This document shows, in pieces, positions 1 through 8,313 of a DNA stretch of 22,583 nucleotides. The stretch covers positions 1 to 22,583 of the forward strand of contig JAEYSJ010000106.1 in assembly GCA_023434855.1 (NCBI GenBank), in the 5' to 3' direction. Within the stretch, counting starts at the first letter, position 1. Every line of letters begins with the position of its first letter. Source of the stretch: Bacillota bacterium. Lineage in GTDB: Bacteria; Bacillota_C; Negativicutes; JAEYSJ01. The notes under the pieces are model-generated. The model saw only the letters and a list, made by a program, of their open reading frames with translations. It ran no database searches and was not told the DNA's origin. The translations under genes were made by a program, and so were the position numbers.

Positions 1-84
1 ATTCTCCGGAAAAGCAATGGTAACTCCATAGCCGCACATCCCATGGTAGAAATAACTTTCTATCACTTCTACATAACAACACGA

Positions 85-109
85 AATCCTGTCAATAGTT
101 GACAGGATT
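85..109 (-). terminator. hairpin downstream of pgi
   Basis: A perfect 11-bp inverted repeat (85-95 with 99-109) with a 3-base loop lies 14 bases past the pgi stop. Read on the minus strand it is followed by TTTCGTGTTGTT, a T-rich but interrupted tail, so it is probably the pgi terminator. The remaining bases to the left edge (1-84) hold no gene I can support. Confidence 0.65.
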
Positions 110-123
110 CGCGCAGAATATTT

Positions 124-1575
124 TCAGAATTGCCTTTTTAATTTTATTAAACTTGGCCCGAGTATTCGCTTGTACGTCTCAACGCCGGGCTGATCAAAAG
201 CGTCCACATTGGCCAGCTCCCCTTCATAGGCAACCGACAAAGCAAGCAGGTATAGCAGTTCACCAAGATGATAGGCATTCAGTTTCGGCAGTATAAAAGT
301 CGCATTGAAGCGGCAGTCGCCTGCTAAGGCCTGGGCGTTAGCCTGCCGCGCAGCCTCCATGCCCTGGCTTAAGCTGATCCCGGCGATCCCGGCTAATTTA
401 GCGGTATCGGGGAACAAGTCGGGAATAACCGGATCTGTATCCCACTCTAAAACACGGATAAACTGGACAATCTTATTGCGCTTACCATCCTGGTGCTGCT
501 GGGTCTGGGCATGCATATCGGTAGTACCTACGGCAGCAATGGGCGTCCGCCCGTAGAAAACCTCCTGCCCATCGCGGTTCATCCGCTTGCCAAGGGATTC
601 GGCCAGCAGCTGAATATACCACTCGGATACCGACTTAAGATAGTCTCCATAGGGCATAAATATTTCTATATCCCGGCCATACTTTTCGGCACTAAGATAT
701 TTAAGCGCTGCAGTTAAAAGTGCCGGGTTCTGCCTGATGTCATCCGTTTGGCACGCTTTGTCCATACCTTTAGCCCCTGCCAAAAAGGCATCAATATCAA
801 AGCCAATGCAGGCTGCGGTAACCAGCCCAACTTCAGAGAAGATACTAAACCGGCCACCCACTCCGTCCGGTACACTAAACATCGGCCAGCCTTGCTCTCT
901 CGCGAGCTTATGAAGCAGTGTCTCGTTTGCGCCTTCAGCCGGATCAGTAACTGCAACAACAGCTACTTCAATGTTAGGCATTTGTTTTAGCCGTTCATAG
1001 GCAACCATAAAGGTAGCCATGGTCTCCAAGGTTGAGCCGGATTTAGAAATAACAATAAGGGTTACCCGGTATGGTCCACCTTGCTTTAACTGAGCCTCCC
1101 TGCATATATGTGCGATCAATTCATCGGTACGCCGTGGATCGAGATTGTTGCCGCTGAAATACAGTTTGGGGTAACCCTGCCGTTCTTCTGCTGATTTAAA
1201 ATTATAAAAATCACCGCAGTGTATATCAAATAAAACCTTGTTACCTAAAAAAGAACCACCAATCCCAAAGGAAATAACCGTATCTACCTTGTAACGCAAC
1301 GATCGGCCAAACTCTTGCAAGCGCTCAATAACCTCAGGCGAATTAATATGCCCCTCTTGGATATAGGGCAATTGAGTAAACAAGACCTTTTCCGGTTGTC
1401 CATCCTTGGAAAGGTGGCCTTTCACGATCCCCGTTGATCGCATGCGCATAATAGCCTGATGAGCCTCATTCAATTGCCCCTCGGCCGCAGCAAGATCCTC
1501 AGCAGTTATTTTGCCATCGCCGTACAAGTTGTTGTAATCAAAGGTAAAGCCGGAAGAAAGTGTTAGGACTGACAT
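124..1575 (-). CDS. pgi: glucose-6-phosphate isomerase
   Basis: Cytosolic enzyme interconverting glucose-6-phosphate and fructose-6-phosphate. The 483-residue protein shows the hallmarks of the Pgi/SIS fold: GIGGSFLG at residues 104-111, the sugar-phosphate loop SKSGSTLET at 177-185, GGRFSIFSEVG at 240-250 and the QLLAESLGK segment with the likely catalytic Glu326. The ATG at 1575 is preceded by TAGGAG about nine bases upstream, which supports this start. The gene stands alone on the minus strand, is followed by a hairpin, and is divergent from the DUF218 gene. Its product, fructose-6-phosphate, is the entry point for the GDP-mannose route encoded further right by manC and the mutase, so its location beside the locus makes metabolic sense. 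It could equally be an ordinary glycolysis gene that happens to border the cluster. Family assignment is secure. Confidence 0.97.
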   Translation of the reverse strand: MSVLTLSSGFTFDYNNLYGDGKITAEDLAAAEGQLNEAHQAIMRMRSTGIVKGHLSKDGQPEKVLFTQLPYIQEGHINSPEVIERLQEFGRSLRYKVDTVISFGIGGSFLGNKVLFDIHCGDFYNFKSAEERQGYPKLYFSGNNLDPRRTDELIAHICREAQLKQGGPYRVTLIVISKSGSTLETMATFMVAYERLKQMPNIEVAVVAVTDPAEGANETLLHKLAREQGWPMFSVPDGVGGRFSIFSEVGLVTAACIGFDIDAFLAGAKGMDKACQTDDIRQNPALLTAALKYLSAEKYGRDIEIFMPYGDYLKSVSEWYIQLLAESLGKRMNRDGQEVFYGRTPIAAVGTTDMHAQTQQHQDGKRNKIVQFIRVLEWDTDPVIPDLFPDTAKLAGIAGISLSQGMEAARQANAQALAGDCRFNATFILPKLNAYHLGELLYLLALSVAYEGELANVDAFDQPGVETYKRILGPSLIKLKRQF

Positions 1576-1706
1576 AGTTGCACGCTCCTATCATTCTCTA
1601 CTTTAATTAATACCTTACTTCTCCTCTACATATTTGCCTCAATAATGGAATTCCCCTCCTCTTTATAGTAAAATTCAATTAGAACTTTAGGAAACAGGTG
1701 AATTCA

Positions 1707-2459
1707 ATGCTCTATCTTCTAAAAATCTTTTACAGTACTTTTTTTGTCCCACCAGGAATCTTTCTTGTCTTGCTGGTCGCCCTCACTGTCCGGCTTTATC
1801 GCTTTCAGAGGCGAAATTCTGTCTTGCTGTTCAGCTTTACTGTCTTTTTTTACCTGTGCACAATCCCGGCAATTGCTGATCCCTTCATTCGCTCACTCGA
1901 AGCCCGCTATACACCACCTGCGATTGTAAGAGGTGATGTAATCGTCCTCTTAGGCGGTGGAGCAACCATGGATACTCCCAACATAAATGGGCACGGGCAT
2001 CTCAGCGGCTATGCAGCCAACCGCTTACTGACTGCTGCCCAGCTTTATCATAAGTATCAACTTCCAATCCTAACATCCGGCGGTAAAGTTCTGGAGACAA
2101 CTGGTACAGAGGCAGAAATATCCCGAACTATTCTCCTGAACCTTGGCATTCCCGACGATAAAATTATTGTCGAAGATCAGAGTCTCAATACAACACAAAA
2201 TGCAGCGTACAGCAAGAAACTACTTGATTCCCATGGCTTTAGCCAGCCTGTGTTAGTCACCTCGGCCTTTCACATGCCACGCGCAGTGCTTCAGTTTGAA
2301 AAAGCCGGTGTCAATGTGCTCCCGTGGCCAACAGATTATCAAACCAACGTTCATAGTAAGATATCCTGGTTTGATTTTGTCCCGTCAAGCAGCGCACTTA
2401 CCACTATCGCTCTGTCAACCAAAGAATATCTCGGCCTTGCAGCAATACGCTGGTATTAG
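1707..2459 (+). CDS. ElyC/SanA/YdcF family (DUF218) membrane protein
   Basis: Two hydrophobic segments come first (about residues 2-28 and 38-57, counting from this ATG), then a soluble DUF218 domain. Recognisable DUF218 elements are VIVLLGGG, the ILTSGGK strand-turn, the GTEAE acidic motif, SLNTTQNA and the TSAFHMPRA segment. Members such as E. coli ElyC act in envelope biogenesis and are linked to lipid-carrier use; the exact reaction is unsettled, so only an envelope role is inferred. A GTG at 1698 is in frame. However, AGGTGA at 1696-1701, which contains that GTG, is a good ribosome site five bases before the ATG at 1707, so I prefer the ATG; the alternative adds three residues. The gene is divergent from pgi and 96 bases before the next membrane-protein gene, with which it may be co-transcribed. 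Confidence 0.88.
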   Translation: MLYLLKIFYSTFFVPPGIFLVLLVALTVRLYRFQRRNSVLLFSFTVFFYLCTIPAIADPFIRSLEARYTPPAIVRGDVIVLLGGGATMDTPNINGHGHLSGYAANRLLTAAQLYHKYQLPILTSGGKVLETTGTEAEISRTILLNLGIPDDKIIVEDQSLNTTQNAAYSKKLLDSHGFSQPVLVTSAFHMPRAVLQFEKAGVNVLPWPTDYQTNVHSKISWFDFVPSSSALTTIALSTKEYLGLAAIRWY

Positions 2460-2555
2460 ACCAGAGTATACGGCCACTCTTGTCGGACAAAGTAGTTAAT
2501 GATAGAATTAAGTAGCTGAGATTGTTAGATTATTTAAAAGAAAGGATTAATAAAT

Positions 2556-3197
2556 GTGCGTTTATTCAAATATTTTTTATTTGTACTTGTTATCCTTTCC
2601 TATTATATTGCTTCTTACCTCCCACTCACCTGGGGCTGGGAAAACGGACCGCTTGAATGGTCACAAGTCGTACTATTAGCTATAGGGGCAATTTTAAGTG
2701 GCTGCTGGTGGAGAGAAGCAATATTATCCCGACAATATCATCATGCTCGTTTTTTTGCCTGGGCGATTCCGTTATGGCTGTTGATGATTGGCCGTGAATT
2801 AAGCTGGGGAAGAGTTCTTTATCCTACTGGCATTCATCCTGTCAGCGGACCTTATTTCCTTTCTTTAACTCAGCTTCCTTACAGTAAAATCGTTTATCCT
2901 GTAATTGCAATTGTTATTCTCGCGTGGTTATTTGCTGTTATTAAATATAAGCTATATGCGTTTCCCTATGACCTTCTCCGGCAAGGTCGTTTTCCAATCA
3001 GTGAATTTATTTTGGTAGTTATTTCTTTTCTGGTTGCTTCTGTTGCTGAACAGCATCTGCATAATACTATTATGGAAGAAATTGTGGAGTGTGTCGCTTA
3101 TTTCTCGCTCAACCTTACGGCATACCGAGTAAGGTTGGCATTGAAAATGCGCAGTACAATAATATTACCTCACCATTTTCTTAGAAAAACTGCCTAA
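2556..3197 (+). CDS. multi-pass membrane protein of unknown function
   Basis: I do not recognise a named family. The 213-residue product has about five hydrophobic segments (roughly residues 5-24, 38-50, 67-78, 111-128 and 148-163). It carries a distinctive GRELSWGR sequence near residue 80 and an acidic MEEIVE helix near residue 173. A Glu-Ile/Leu-Ser-Trp-Gly pattern plus a C-terminal Glu pair resembles uncharacterised bacterial membrane proteins I recall with an EEISWGQR-type motif; this likeness is from memory and untested. The start is GTG at 2556, with AAAGGA nine bases upstream. An ATG two bases earlier is in another frame. It follows the DUF218 gene by 96 bases, and the pair is closed by a strong terminator, suggesting a two-gene unit. 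The conserved charged residues next to membrane segments could be functional, but no activity can be named. Confidence 0.75.
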   Translation: MRLFKYFLFVLVILSYYIASYLPLTWGWENGPLEWSQVVLLAIGAILSGCWWREAILSRQYHHARFFAWAIPLWLLMIGRELSWGRVLYPTGIHPVSGPYFLSLTQLPYSKIVYPVIAIVILAWLFAVIKYKLYAFPYDLLRQGRFPISEFILVVISFLVASVAEQHLHNTIMEEIVECVAYFSLNLTAYRVRLALKMRSTIILPHHFLRKTA

Positions 3198-3216
3198 TCG
3201 TACTAACAAACACTAA

Positions 3217-3254
3217 AAAAGCAAATCCGGGCTTAGGTCCGGCTTTTTGCTTTT
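3217..3254 (+). terminator. rho-independent terminator after the small membrane protein
   Basis: AAAAGCAAA (3217-3225) pairs with TTTGCTTTT (3246-3254), and an inner CCGG pairs with CCGG around an eight-base loop. The 3' arm is T-rich and more T-rich sequence follows. It begins 20 bases after the stop at 3197 and separates this unit from the glycosyltransferase operon. Confidence 0.85.
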
Positions 3255-3283
3255 GCAAGTACTTTTATTTTTAAATAAACGAC

Positions 3284-3311
3284 TTGGCAAGATACTACTG
3301 CTCATTATAGT
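3284..3311 (+). promoter_or_regulatory. predicted sigma-70-type promoter for the glycosyltransferase operon
   Basis: TTGGCA (3284-3289), a 16-base spacer and TATAGT (3306-3311) match the vegetative consensus at five of six positions each. Transcription would start near 3318, at a perfect 10-bp palindrome TAGATATCTA (3311-3320), leaving about 160 bases of AT-rich leader before the GTG at 3479. The rest of the gap 3255-3478 holds no gene that I can see. Confidence 0.6.
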
Positions 3312-3478
3312 AGATATCTATATATATTTTTGTAGAATTGCAGGAATTAATCTAATTTAGTTGTAACATAATTCATATATATATGCTTCATTTCAATTTT
3401 TATCATCATCTACGAAACCAAAAACTTTAGCATTTGTTATCTATTTTTATTATATTTTAGATAAAAAGGAGATTTTTT

Positions 3479-4495
3479 GTGGAAGATAAAATAGAAAATA
3501 TTTTAATAATACGCAGAGGAGCAATCGGAGATATTATCTTTACGCTCCCGGCCTATTATATGCTTAGATCTAATTTTCCTAACAGCAAAATCAGTTTCTT
3601 GGTTAAGGATGTATACTCGCATCTTCTTGCAGGTTTCCCCGGACTCGATGAGATCATAACTATCAATAATAAGGTGCTTTCTTCCCGAAACATACGGTAT
3701 GTTGGCAAAATGAGTACTGATTTGTTTCATACCCTCCGGAATAACAACTACCAATTAGTCGTCGATTTTGCCGGGCACGGAGAGCAGGCTTTTTTACTGT
3801 GGCTAACTGGAATAAAACATCGCTGGGGTTCCATCAACTCAAATAATCCAGTCCGTAAGTGGTTCTACACGAATACTGTTGTTAGAAAATTACAAGATGT
3901 TCATCTCATTGATCAACACCTAAAATTGCTTGAGCAAGGCGGTTTAACCCTTTTTCCGGTTAGAAATCAATATAGCATCCCGCAGGAAAAATTAGAAAAA
4001 GCTAGTGCACTATTTACGAATCTGGGCCTCTCCCGGCAAAAGCCTACCGTGTTTATTCAGCCTTTTACCGGCGATGGCATACCCGGTAAAATTTGGCCTC
4101 TAGAGCGTTATGTGCGTCTTGCTGAGTATTGGCAAAACAAAGGAGTACAAGTATTGTTTGGAGGGGGTTCAGCAGAACGAATAAAATTAAATGATCTGGC
4201 TACCCGCTTTCCGGTAGCAGCAGGACAAGCTGACTTTCTTACCTCTGCCGGGCTAACGTCATTTTCTTCTATTGTAGTAGGCGGAGATACCGGGTTGCTC
4301 CATGCTGCGCTAGCCGTAGGCACGCGTACCGTTATGGCAGTTGGTCCTACTAACCCTCAAATGATTGGTCCTTATAAACACCCTGAATGGGCGGTAAGAC
4401 CAAAAACCGGGAACAGGATCGAAAATATCAGTGTTGAAGAAATGATACAAGCAACCGAAAAAGCAATGAATGATGCAATTACGAAGCAAATATAA
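3479..4495 (+). CDS. glycosyltransferase family 9 (heptosyltransferase-like)
   Basis: A 338-residue GT-B enzyme of the ADP-heptose:LPS heptosyltransferase family (WaaC/WaaF/RfaF type), which normally adds heptose or a related sugar to lipid A-core on the inner face of the cytoplasmic membrane. The N-terminal RRGAIGDIIFTLPA contains Asp18 in the position of the family's catalytic base. The C-terminal domain carries KIWPLERY (204-211), an LFGGGSAE turn and the nucleotide-binding GGDTGLLH (268-275), a variant of the usual GDTGPMH. Length is normal. The GTG start at 3479 has AGGAG seven bases upstream. It is the first gene of the plus-strand operon and follows a long leader with a promoter. Acceptor and donor cannot be read from sequence; a non-heptose donor is possible. 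Family assignment is firm. Confidence 0.9.
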   Translation: MEDKIENILIIRRGAIGDIIFTLPAYYMLRSNFPNSKISFLVKDVYSHLLAGFPGLDEIITINNKVLSSRNIRYVGKMSTDLFHTLRNNNYQLVVDFAGHGEQAFLLWLTGIKHRWGSINSNNPVRKWFYTNTVVRKLQDVHLIDQHLKLLEQGGLTLFPVRNQYSIPQEKLEKASALFTNLGLSRQKPTVFIQPFTGDGIPGKIWPLERYVRLAEYWQNKGVQVLFGGGSAERIKLNDLATRFPVAAGQADFLTSAGLTSFSSIVVGGDTGLLHAALAVGTRTVMAVGPTNPQMIGPYKHPEWAVRPKTGNRIENISVEEMIQATEKAMNDAITKQI

Positions 4496-4555
4496 AGCTA
4501 TGCGAACCAGTAGACTCCGTTCACTTTCTTTGACTACGTAGAGAGGGGTTATAAA

Positions 4556-5977
4556 TTGTTTAAAAGCTCGTATTTAATCTTAATTGTTTTATTCGTAGGT
4601 TTATTAATATATTACAGATACATTCAGCAAAAAAGGGAGAAGGCCTACAGCGACCAACGCCAAAAAAACTTATCTCACAACTTCGACACGCCAAATCTAG
4701 TTTTAGCTAAAGGAAAAAAAATTCTGATCCTTGCGCCTCATCAAGATGATGAGGTATTAATGTGTGCTGGCGTTATCACGCATGCTTTAGCAAATGGGGC
4801 TGATGTAAAAATTGGCGTAATTACAAATGGTGATAAAAAGGGACGCCGAACTGGCCTTAAACGCCTAAAGGAAACTATTAAGGCTGTAGAAATCCTGGGC
4901 CTAGGAGTAGAGAATATTATCTTTTTTGGTTATGGAAGTACGGAAAAAGATAACACTAGCTTTATAAACCGTCTCTACCACGCTCCAACTGATACAACGG
5001 TAGTTGCCTCTAATGTGGGAACTCAGACTTACAGTATTCCGGAAGTGCCTGAATATCATTATCAAAAGCATGGTGTTCATGGTACATATAATCAGGCTAC
5101 ACTTCGGCAGGATCTTGAGCAAGCCATAAAAGACTATCATCCTGATCACATTTTTGCCGCTTCTCTTTACGATACGCATTATGATCATTTTATACTGTAT
5201 CAATTTATTGTGGAAGCCATAATCGCTATTAAGCGTAATAACCCTAGTTTTGCTCCTATCATGCATGAATATATGATTCATGCACATGATGGAGATAAAC
5301 ATTGGCCGCTCCGTGATCCCCAAAACAGTCCTCTTACAGCCTTTTCGAAACCGACTTCACTGGATGCAAATACTTTATTGGACTGGGAAAAAAGAGAAGT
5401 TTTTACTGTTCCTTTAGAAATGCAAATGTCTCCAAAGACAAAAAATAAGAAATACCTAGCTATAGCCAAATATCGCAGCCAACGACCATACGCCAACAAA
5501 AATTACCTCTATTCCTATGTAAAACAAGATGAATTTTTCTGGAAAAAAGATTTCTCTAACATTGCTTTTCTGGCAAGCGTTAGTGTCTCTTCCGAAAATT
5601 CGTCGGCAAAACAATTGGGGATAAAAGCTATTGATGGAATTTGTGATGGTTATCCACGGTTTCCTGAAAATGAATGGGTAACCAGCGGTGAGACAGCCGG
5701 TGCCTGGATTAAGTTGACATGGAATCAAGCCTATGTTGTAAATAAAGTTATTATTTATGACCGGCCAAATTTAAACGAAAATATTACTGGTTCTACGTTA
5801 AGCTTCAGTGACGGCACCTTTATTGAAGTTGACACTTTGCCAAACAATGGCAGTGGTTATGAAATCAATTTTGAAGCCAAAACTATTGAATGGGTTAAAT
5901 ATACTGTAAATACGGCTGCCGGACAAAACATCGGTTTAAGTGAATTCGAAGTTTATGGAGAAATACAATGCAACTAA
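4556..5977 (+). CDS. membrane-anchored PIG-L/LmbE deacetylase fused to an F5/8-type C domain
   Basis: Three parts are visible in 473 residues. Residues 4-20 form one hydrophobic anchor. Residues about 52-300 are a PIG-L (LmbE) zinc N-deacetylase domain with the metal/catalytic signature H62-Q-D64-D65-E66 (family HPDDE) and a second HxDH at 208-211, the usual third metal ligand region. Residues about 335-468 look like a discoidin/F5-8 type C carbohydrate-binding domain (AIDG, WVTSGE, AWIKLTW, VIIYDRP, LSEFEVYG). Family members remove an acetyl group from N-acetylglucosamine-type sugars, so a surface or lipid-linked glycan is the likely substrate. The start is TTG at 4556, with AGAGGGG seven bases upstream. 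The anchor has few flanking charges before it and basic ones after (RYIQQKREK), so which side of the membrane the domain faces is uncertain. The gene overlaps the next one by 10 bases, implying translational coupling. Confidence 0.9.
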   Translation: MFKSSYLILIVLFVGLLIYYRYIQQKREKAYSDQRQKNLSHNFDTPNLVLAKGKKILILAPHQDDEVLMCAGVITHALANGADVKIGVITNGDKKGRRTGLKRLKETIKAVEILGLGVENIIFFGYGSTEKDNTSFINRLYHAPTDTTVVASNVGTQTYSIPEVPEYHYQKHGVHGTYNQATLRQDLEQAIKDYHPDHIFAASLYDTHYDHFILYQFIVEAIIAIKRNNPSFAPIMHEYMIHAHDGDKHWPLRDPQNSPLTAFSKPTSLDANTLLDWEKREVFTVPLEMQMSPKTKNKKYLAIAKYRSQRPYANKNYLYSYVKQDEFFWKKDFSNIAFLASVSVSSENSSAKQLGIKAIDGICDGYPRFPENEWVTSGETAGAWIKLTWNQAYVVNKVIIYDRPNLNENITGSTLSFSDGTFIEVDTLPNNGSGYEINFEAKTIEWVKYTVNTAAGQNIGLSEFEVYGEIQCN

Positions 5978-7161
5978 ATGTACTACATATGAGCCATTTT
6001 GAAATACGTTACGGAGCCGAAAAGCAGCTGCTCGATTATTTAGGGTTGGTAAAGCAGAACCCTAATGAAATTAATCATCATGTCTGTGCTTTACGACTTA
6101 GCGATTCTATGCGCAAGGAATTAAAAGAATTGGGTACGCCCTTGCTAATCACCAAATTATGGCCCTGGAATTTAGCTGAGTTCTCTAGATTTGTAAAAAA
6201 ACATGATATTCATATTCTACATGTTCATAATCAACTGCGCTTTCCTCTTCGTTCCAGAGTTCTTCCAAAGCTTGCCCATATTCCGCTTATACTTGAACAT
6301 GAACATGGAATGGTTTGGAACACGACTTCAACACGAATTATTAAATGGACGAATCATTTAGTGAATTCCAATATATGTAATTCCAATGCCGCCAAAATCA
6401 TGTTGAAACAAAAATGTGATATTGATGCCAGAGTAATATACAATGGTGTTCCTATCCCACCTGAACGTGAGAGTAACACTAACGAACTAAAGACTCTACT
6501 GAAACTCCCCTGTAACACACCAATCGTTGGCTTTGTCGGCCGCTTAAATAATCCTAAAGGAGCAGAAGCGTTTATCAGAATGATCCCGCTTGTCAAGCAA
6601 GCAGTTCCACAAGCTAAGTTTATTGTTGTCGGCGATGGTCCCATGCGTAAGACGTTAGAGGATGAGGTGACTGCGTTAGGAGTTAATGAGCAAACAATTT
6701 TTTTAGGATATCAAAAGGATGCCCATCTTCTTATGGATCAGATGGATGTATTAGTAGTACCCTCATTTAGAGAAGCCTTTGGCAACGTTGTTATCGAAGC
6801 AGCCTTAGCAAAGAAACCTGTAGTTGCATCAAATGTAGACGGCTTGGCAGAAACTGTCCTTAATGGCGAAACCGGATTTTTAGTAGACTGTACAGACCCT
6901 ATTACAGCTCGCTTAAAAGGGACAAATAGATTACCTAAAGCTGTAGTTGATGGTCGTACCCAAGAACTCAGACCGCCATATCTACCTAATACTCAAATGT
7001 TGGCCGAGAAAGTAATTACATGCTTACAGGATCCTCGGTTGGGCTCCACATTAGGCAAACAAGCTTATGTAAGAGCAAGCACTTTGTTTTCTTTAGAGCG
7101 TTACCGCACTGATCTGGATCGTGTATATAGGGAGCTTTGGGAATCGTTAATAAAAGATTGA
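5968..7161 (+). CDS. glycosyltransferase family 4 (group 1)
   Basis: A 397-residue GT-B retaining glycosyltransferase. The N-terminal half has the acceptor-side pattern seen in this family (LHMSHFEIRYGAEKQ, HILHVHNQLRFP, LILEHEHG). The C-terminal half has GFVGRLNNPKG (188-198), VVGDGP and the EX7E donor-site pair Glu269/Glu277 within PSFREAFGNVVIEA. An extra stretch at about 313-340 separates the usual C-terminal helices and may be a family-specific insert. The ATG at 5968 has GGAG seven bases upstream, inside the deacetylase gene. The 10-base overlap makes coupled translation likely, so deacetylation and this transfer may act on the same intermediate. Sugar specificity cannot be assigned. 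Confidence 0.92.
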   Translation: MQLNVLHMSHFEIRYGAEKQLLDYLGLVKQNPNEINHHVCALRLSDSMRKELKELGTPLLITKLWPWNLAEFSRFVKKHDIHILHVHNQLRFPLRSRVLPKLAHIPLILEHEHGMVWNTTSTRIIKWTNHLVNSNICNSNAAKIMLKQKCDIDARVIYNGVPIPPERESNTNELKTLLKLPCNTPIVGFVGRLNNPKGAEAFIRMIPLVKQAVPQAKFIVVGDGPMRKTLEDEVTALGVNEQTIFLGYQKDAHLLMDQMDVLVVPSFREAFGNVVIEAALAKKPVVASNVDGLAETVLNGETGFLVDCTDPITARLKGTNRLPKAVVDGRTQELRPPYLPNTQMLAEKVITCLQDPRLGSTLGKQAYVRASTLFSLERYRTDLDRVYRELWESLIKD

Positions 7162-7212
7162 ATCAATTAGGGTAACAAAATATATAACATTACCGAGAGG
7201 AATTCCCATAAG

Positions 7213-8313
7213 ATGAATGACAAAAAAGGTACAATAGTATATATTTGCAAAAAGCCTTTACATGCTAATTCAAGACATACAAAGTTTGCTTTAGCACTAA
7301 CAGAAACCAAATATGACATTTTTTATGTAAACCCACTCCGAATAAAAGAATATGCCTTATATAAATTAGGTCGTTATGATCGATACCATGATCAAATAAA
7401 TTATCATCCCTATTTACGCTTATCTCAAAAATTTAAAAACTATGAAACAAATAAAATTATCGATATTTTACATAAGCATGAGCTATTAAACCAAGAGACT
7501 TACGTGATTTCTACGGATATGGAGCTGTGTAATTATCTTAAAGAAACTGCTTCGCTTAATGTACGAGTAGTCTATTACATAATTGATCGATATTCTGAAT
7601 ATGATAAACGAACAGATGCAGAAAAGCTCCGCTTTGATCAAAGGGAAAACAGCATAATAGAAAAATGCGATCTTGTACTTTGCGCTTCTCAAAAACTGCT
7701 GTCAGAGGCAGCGGTATTAAATCAGCAATCATTTTGGTTGCCTAATGCAGTCCCAGATAGTCAAATTAGCGCTAATACTACACGTAGAGATACTACTGAC
7801 AAAATCGGAATGATTTCCGACGAATTAAGCCGAATTGATTGGCCTCTTATATGTAAAATTGCACAACAGCTAGAAAATTATACAATACAATTAATCGGCA
7901 GGAATGATCTTCCTTCGGGTATTAATTATCCTAAAAACATTGATATAATTGGCTATGTCCCCTTTAAAGATCTTGGTCAATACGCAAATCACTGGCACGC
8001 AGGCCTAGCATTATATGAAAAAAACAGATTTAATGAATATTGCTGTCCATTAAAATACTTCGAATATTCATCATTTAATATTCCAATAATATCGACTACG
8101 ATACCAGAAGCAAAAGTATGGGCTGATTCGTATCCAAACTGTGTTTATTTAGCAGATGAAGCCCCTCAAGTGGCCGAACGCCTTAGAGATATTGTAGAAA
8201 ACAATCAAACACAAAAAGATTATATCCAAATGGCTAAAGAAAACACTTGGTCAATTCGCGCAAAACAATTATCCAATATATTTGAACTTTTTTCTAATCA
8301 TAGAGAAAAGTGA
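7213..8313 (+). CDS. glycosyltransferase, GT-B fold (TuaH/GumK-like group)
   Basis: A 366-residue protein that reads as a GT-B glycosyltransferase with a weakly conserved N-terminal domain. Useful signs are VYYIIDRYSEYD (120-131), the LVLCASQKL segment after it, FWLPNAV (174-180), IGMISDEL at the start of the second domain, and the CPLKYFEYSSFNIPII donor-site helix (278-293), which has the Pro-Leu-Lys-x-x-Glu arrangement found in TuaH- and GumK-type enzymes. The ATG at 7213 has AGAGGAA ten bases upstream. The coding sequence is visibly more AT-rich than pgi or ugd, which may mark acquired DNA. It is last in the plus-strand operon, 51 bases after the family-4 gene, and faces the minus-strand cluster. 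Substrates are unknown. Confidence 0.83.
   Translation: MNDKKGTIVYICKKPLHANSRHTKFALALTETKYDIFYVNPLRIKEYALYKLGRYDRYHDQINYHPYLRLSQKFKNYETNKIIDILHKHELLNQETYVISTDMELCNYLKETASLNVRVVYYIIDRYSEYDKRTDAEKLRFDQRENSIIEKCDLVLCASQKLLSEAAVLNQQSFWLPNAVPDSQISANTTRRDTTDKIGMISDELSRIDWPLICKIAQQLENYTIQLIGRNDLPSGINYPKNIDIIGYVPFKDLGQYANHWHAGLALYEKNRFNEYCCPLKYFEYSSFNIPIISTTIPEAKVWADSYPNCVYLADEAPQVAERLRDIVENNQTQKDYIQMAKENTWSIRAKQLSNIFELFSNHREK

Noticed and set aside
1..39. Minus-strand frame open to the left edge, beginning ATG at 39 (MCGYGVTIAFPEN)
   Set aside because: Only 13 codons are visible and no convincing ribosome site precedes the ATG; a second ATG at 44 opens another frame equally well. It may be the start of a neighbouring gene but cannot be supported here.
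714..959. 81-codon minus-strand frame inside pgi
   Set aside because: It overlaps the well-conserved Pgi reading frame in another phase, has no ribosome site, and its translation looks like a frame-shadow of Pgi.
4901..5323. 140-codon frame antisense to the PIG-L gene
   Set aside because: No ribosome site and no recognisable motif; the opposite strand encodes intact catalytic residues, so this is a chance open frame.
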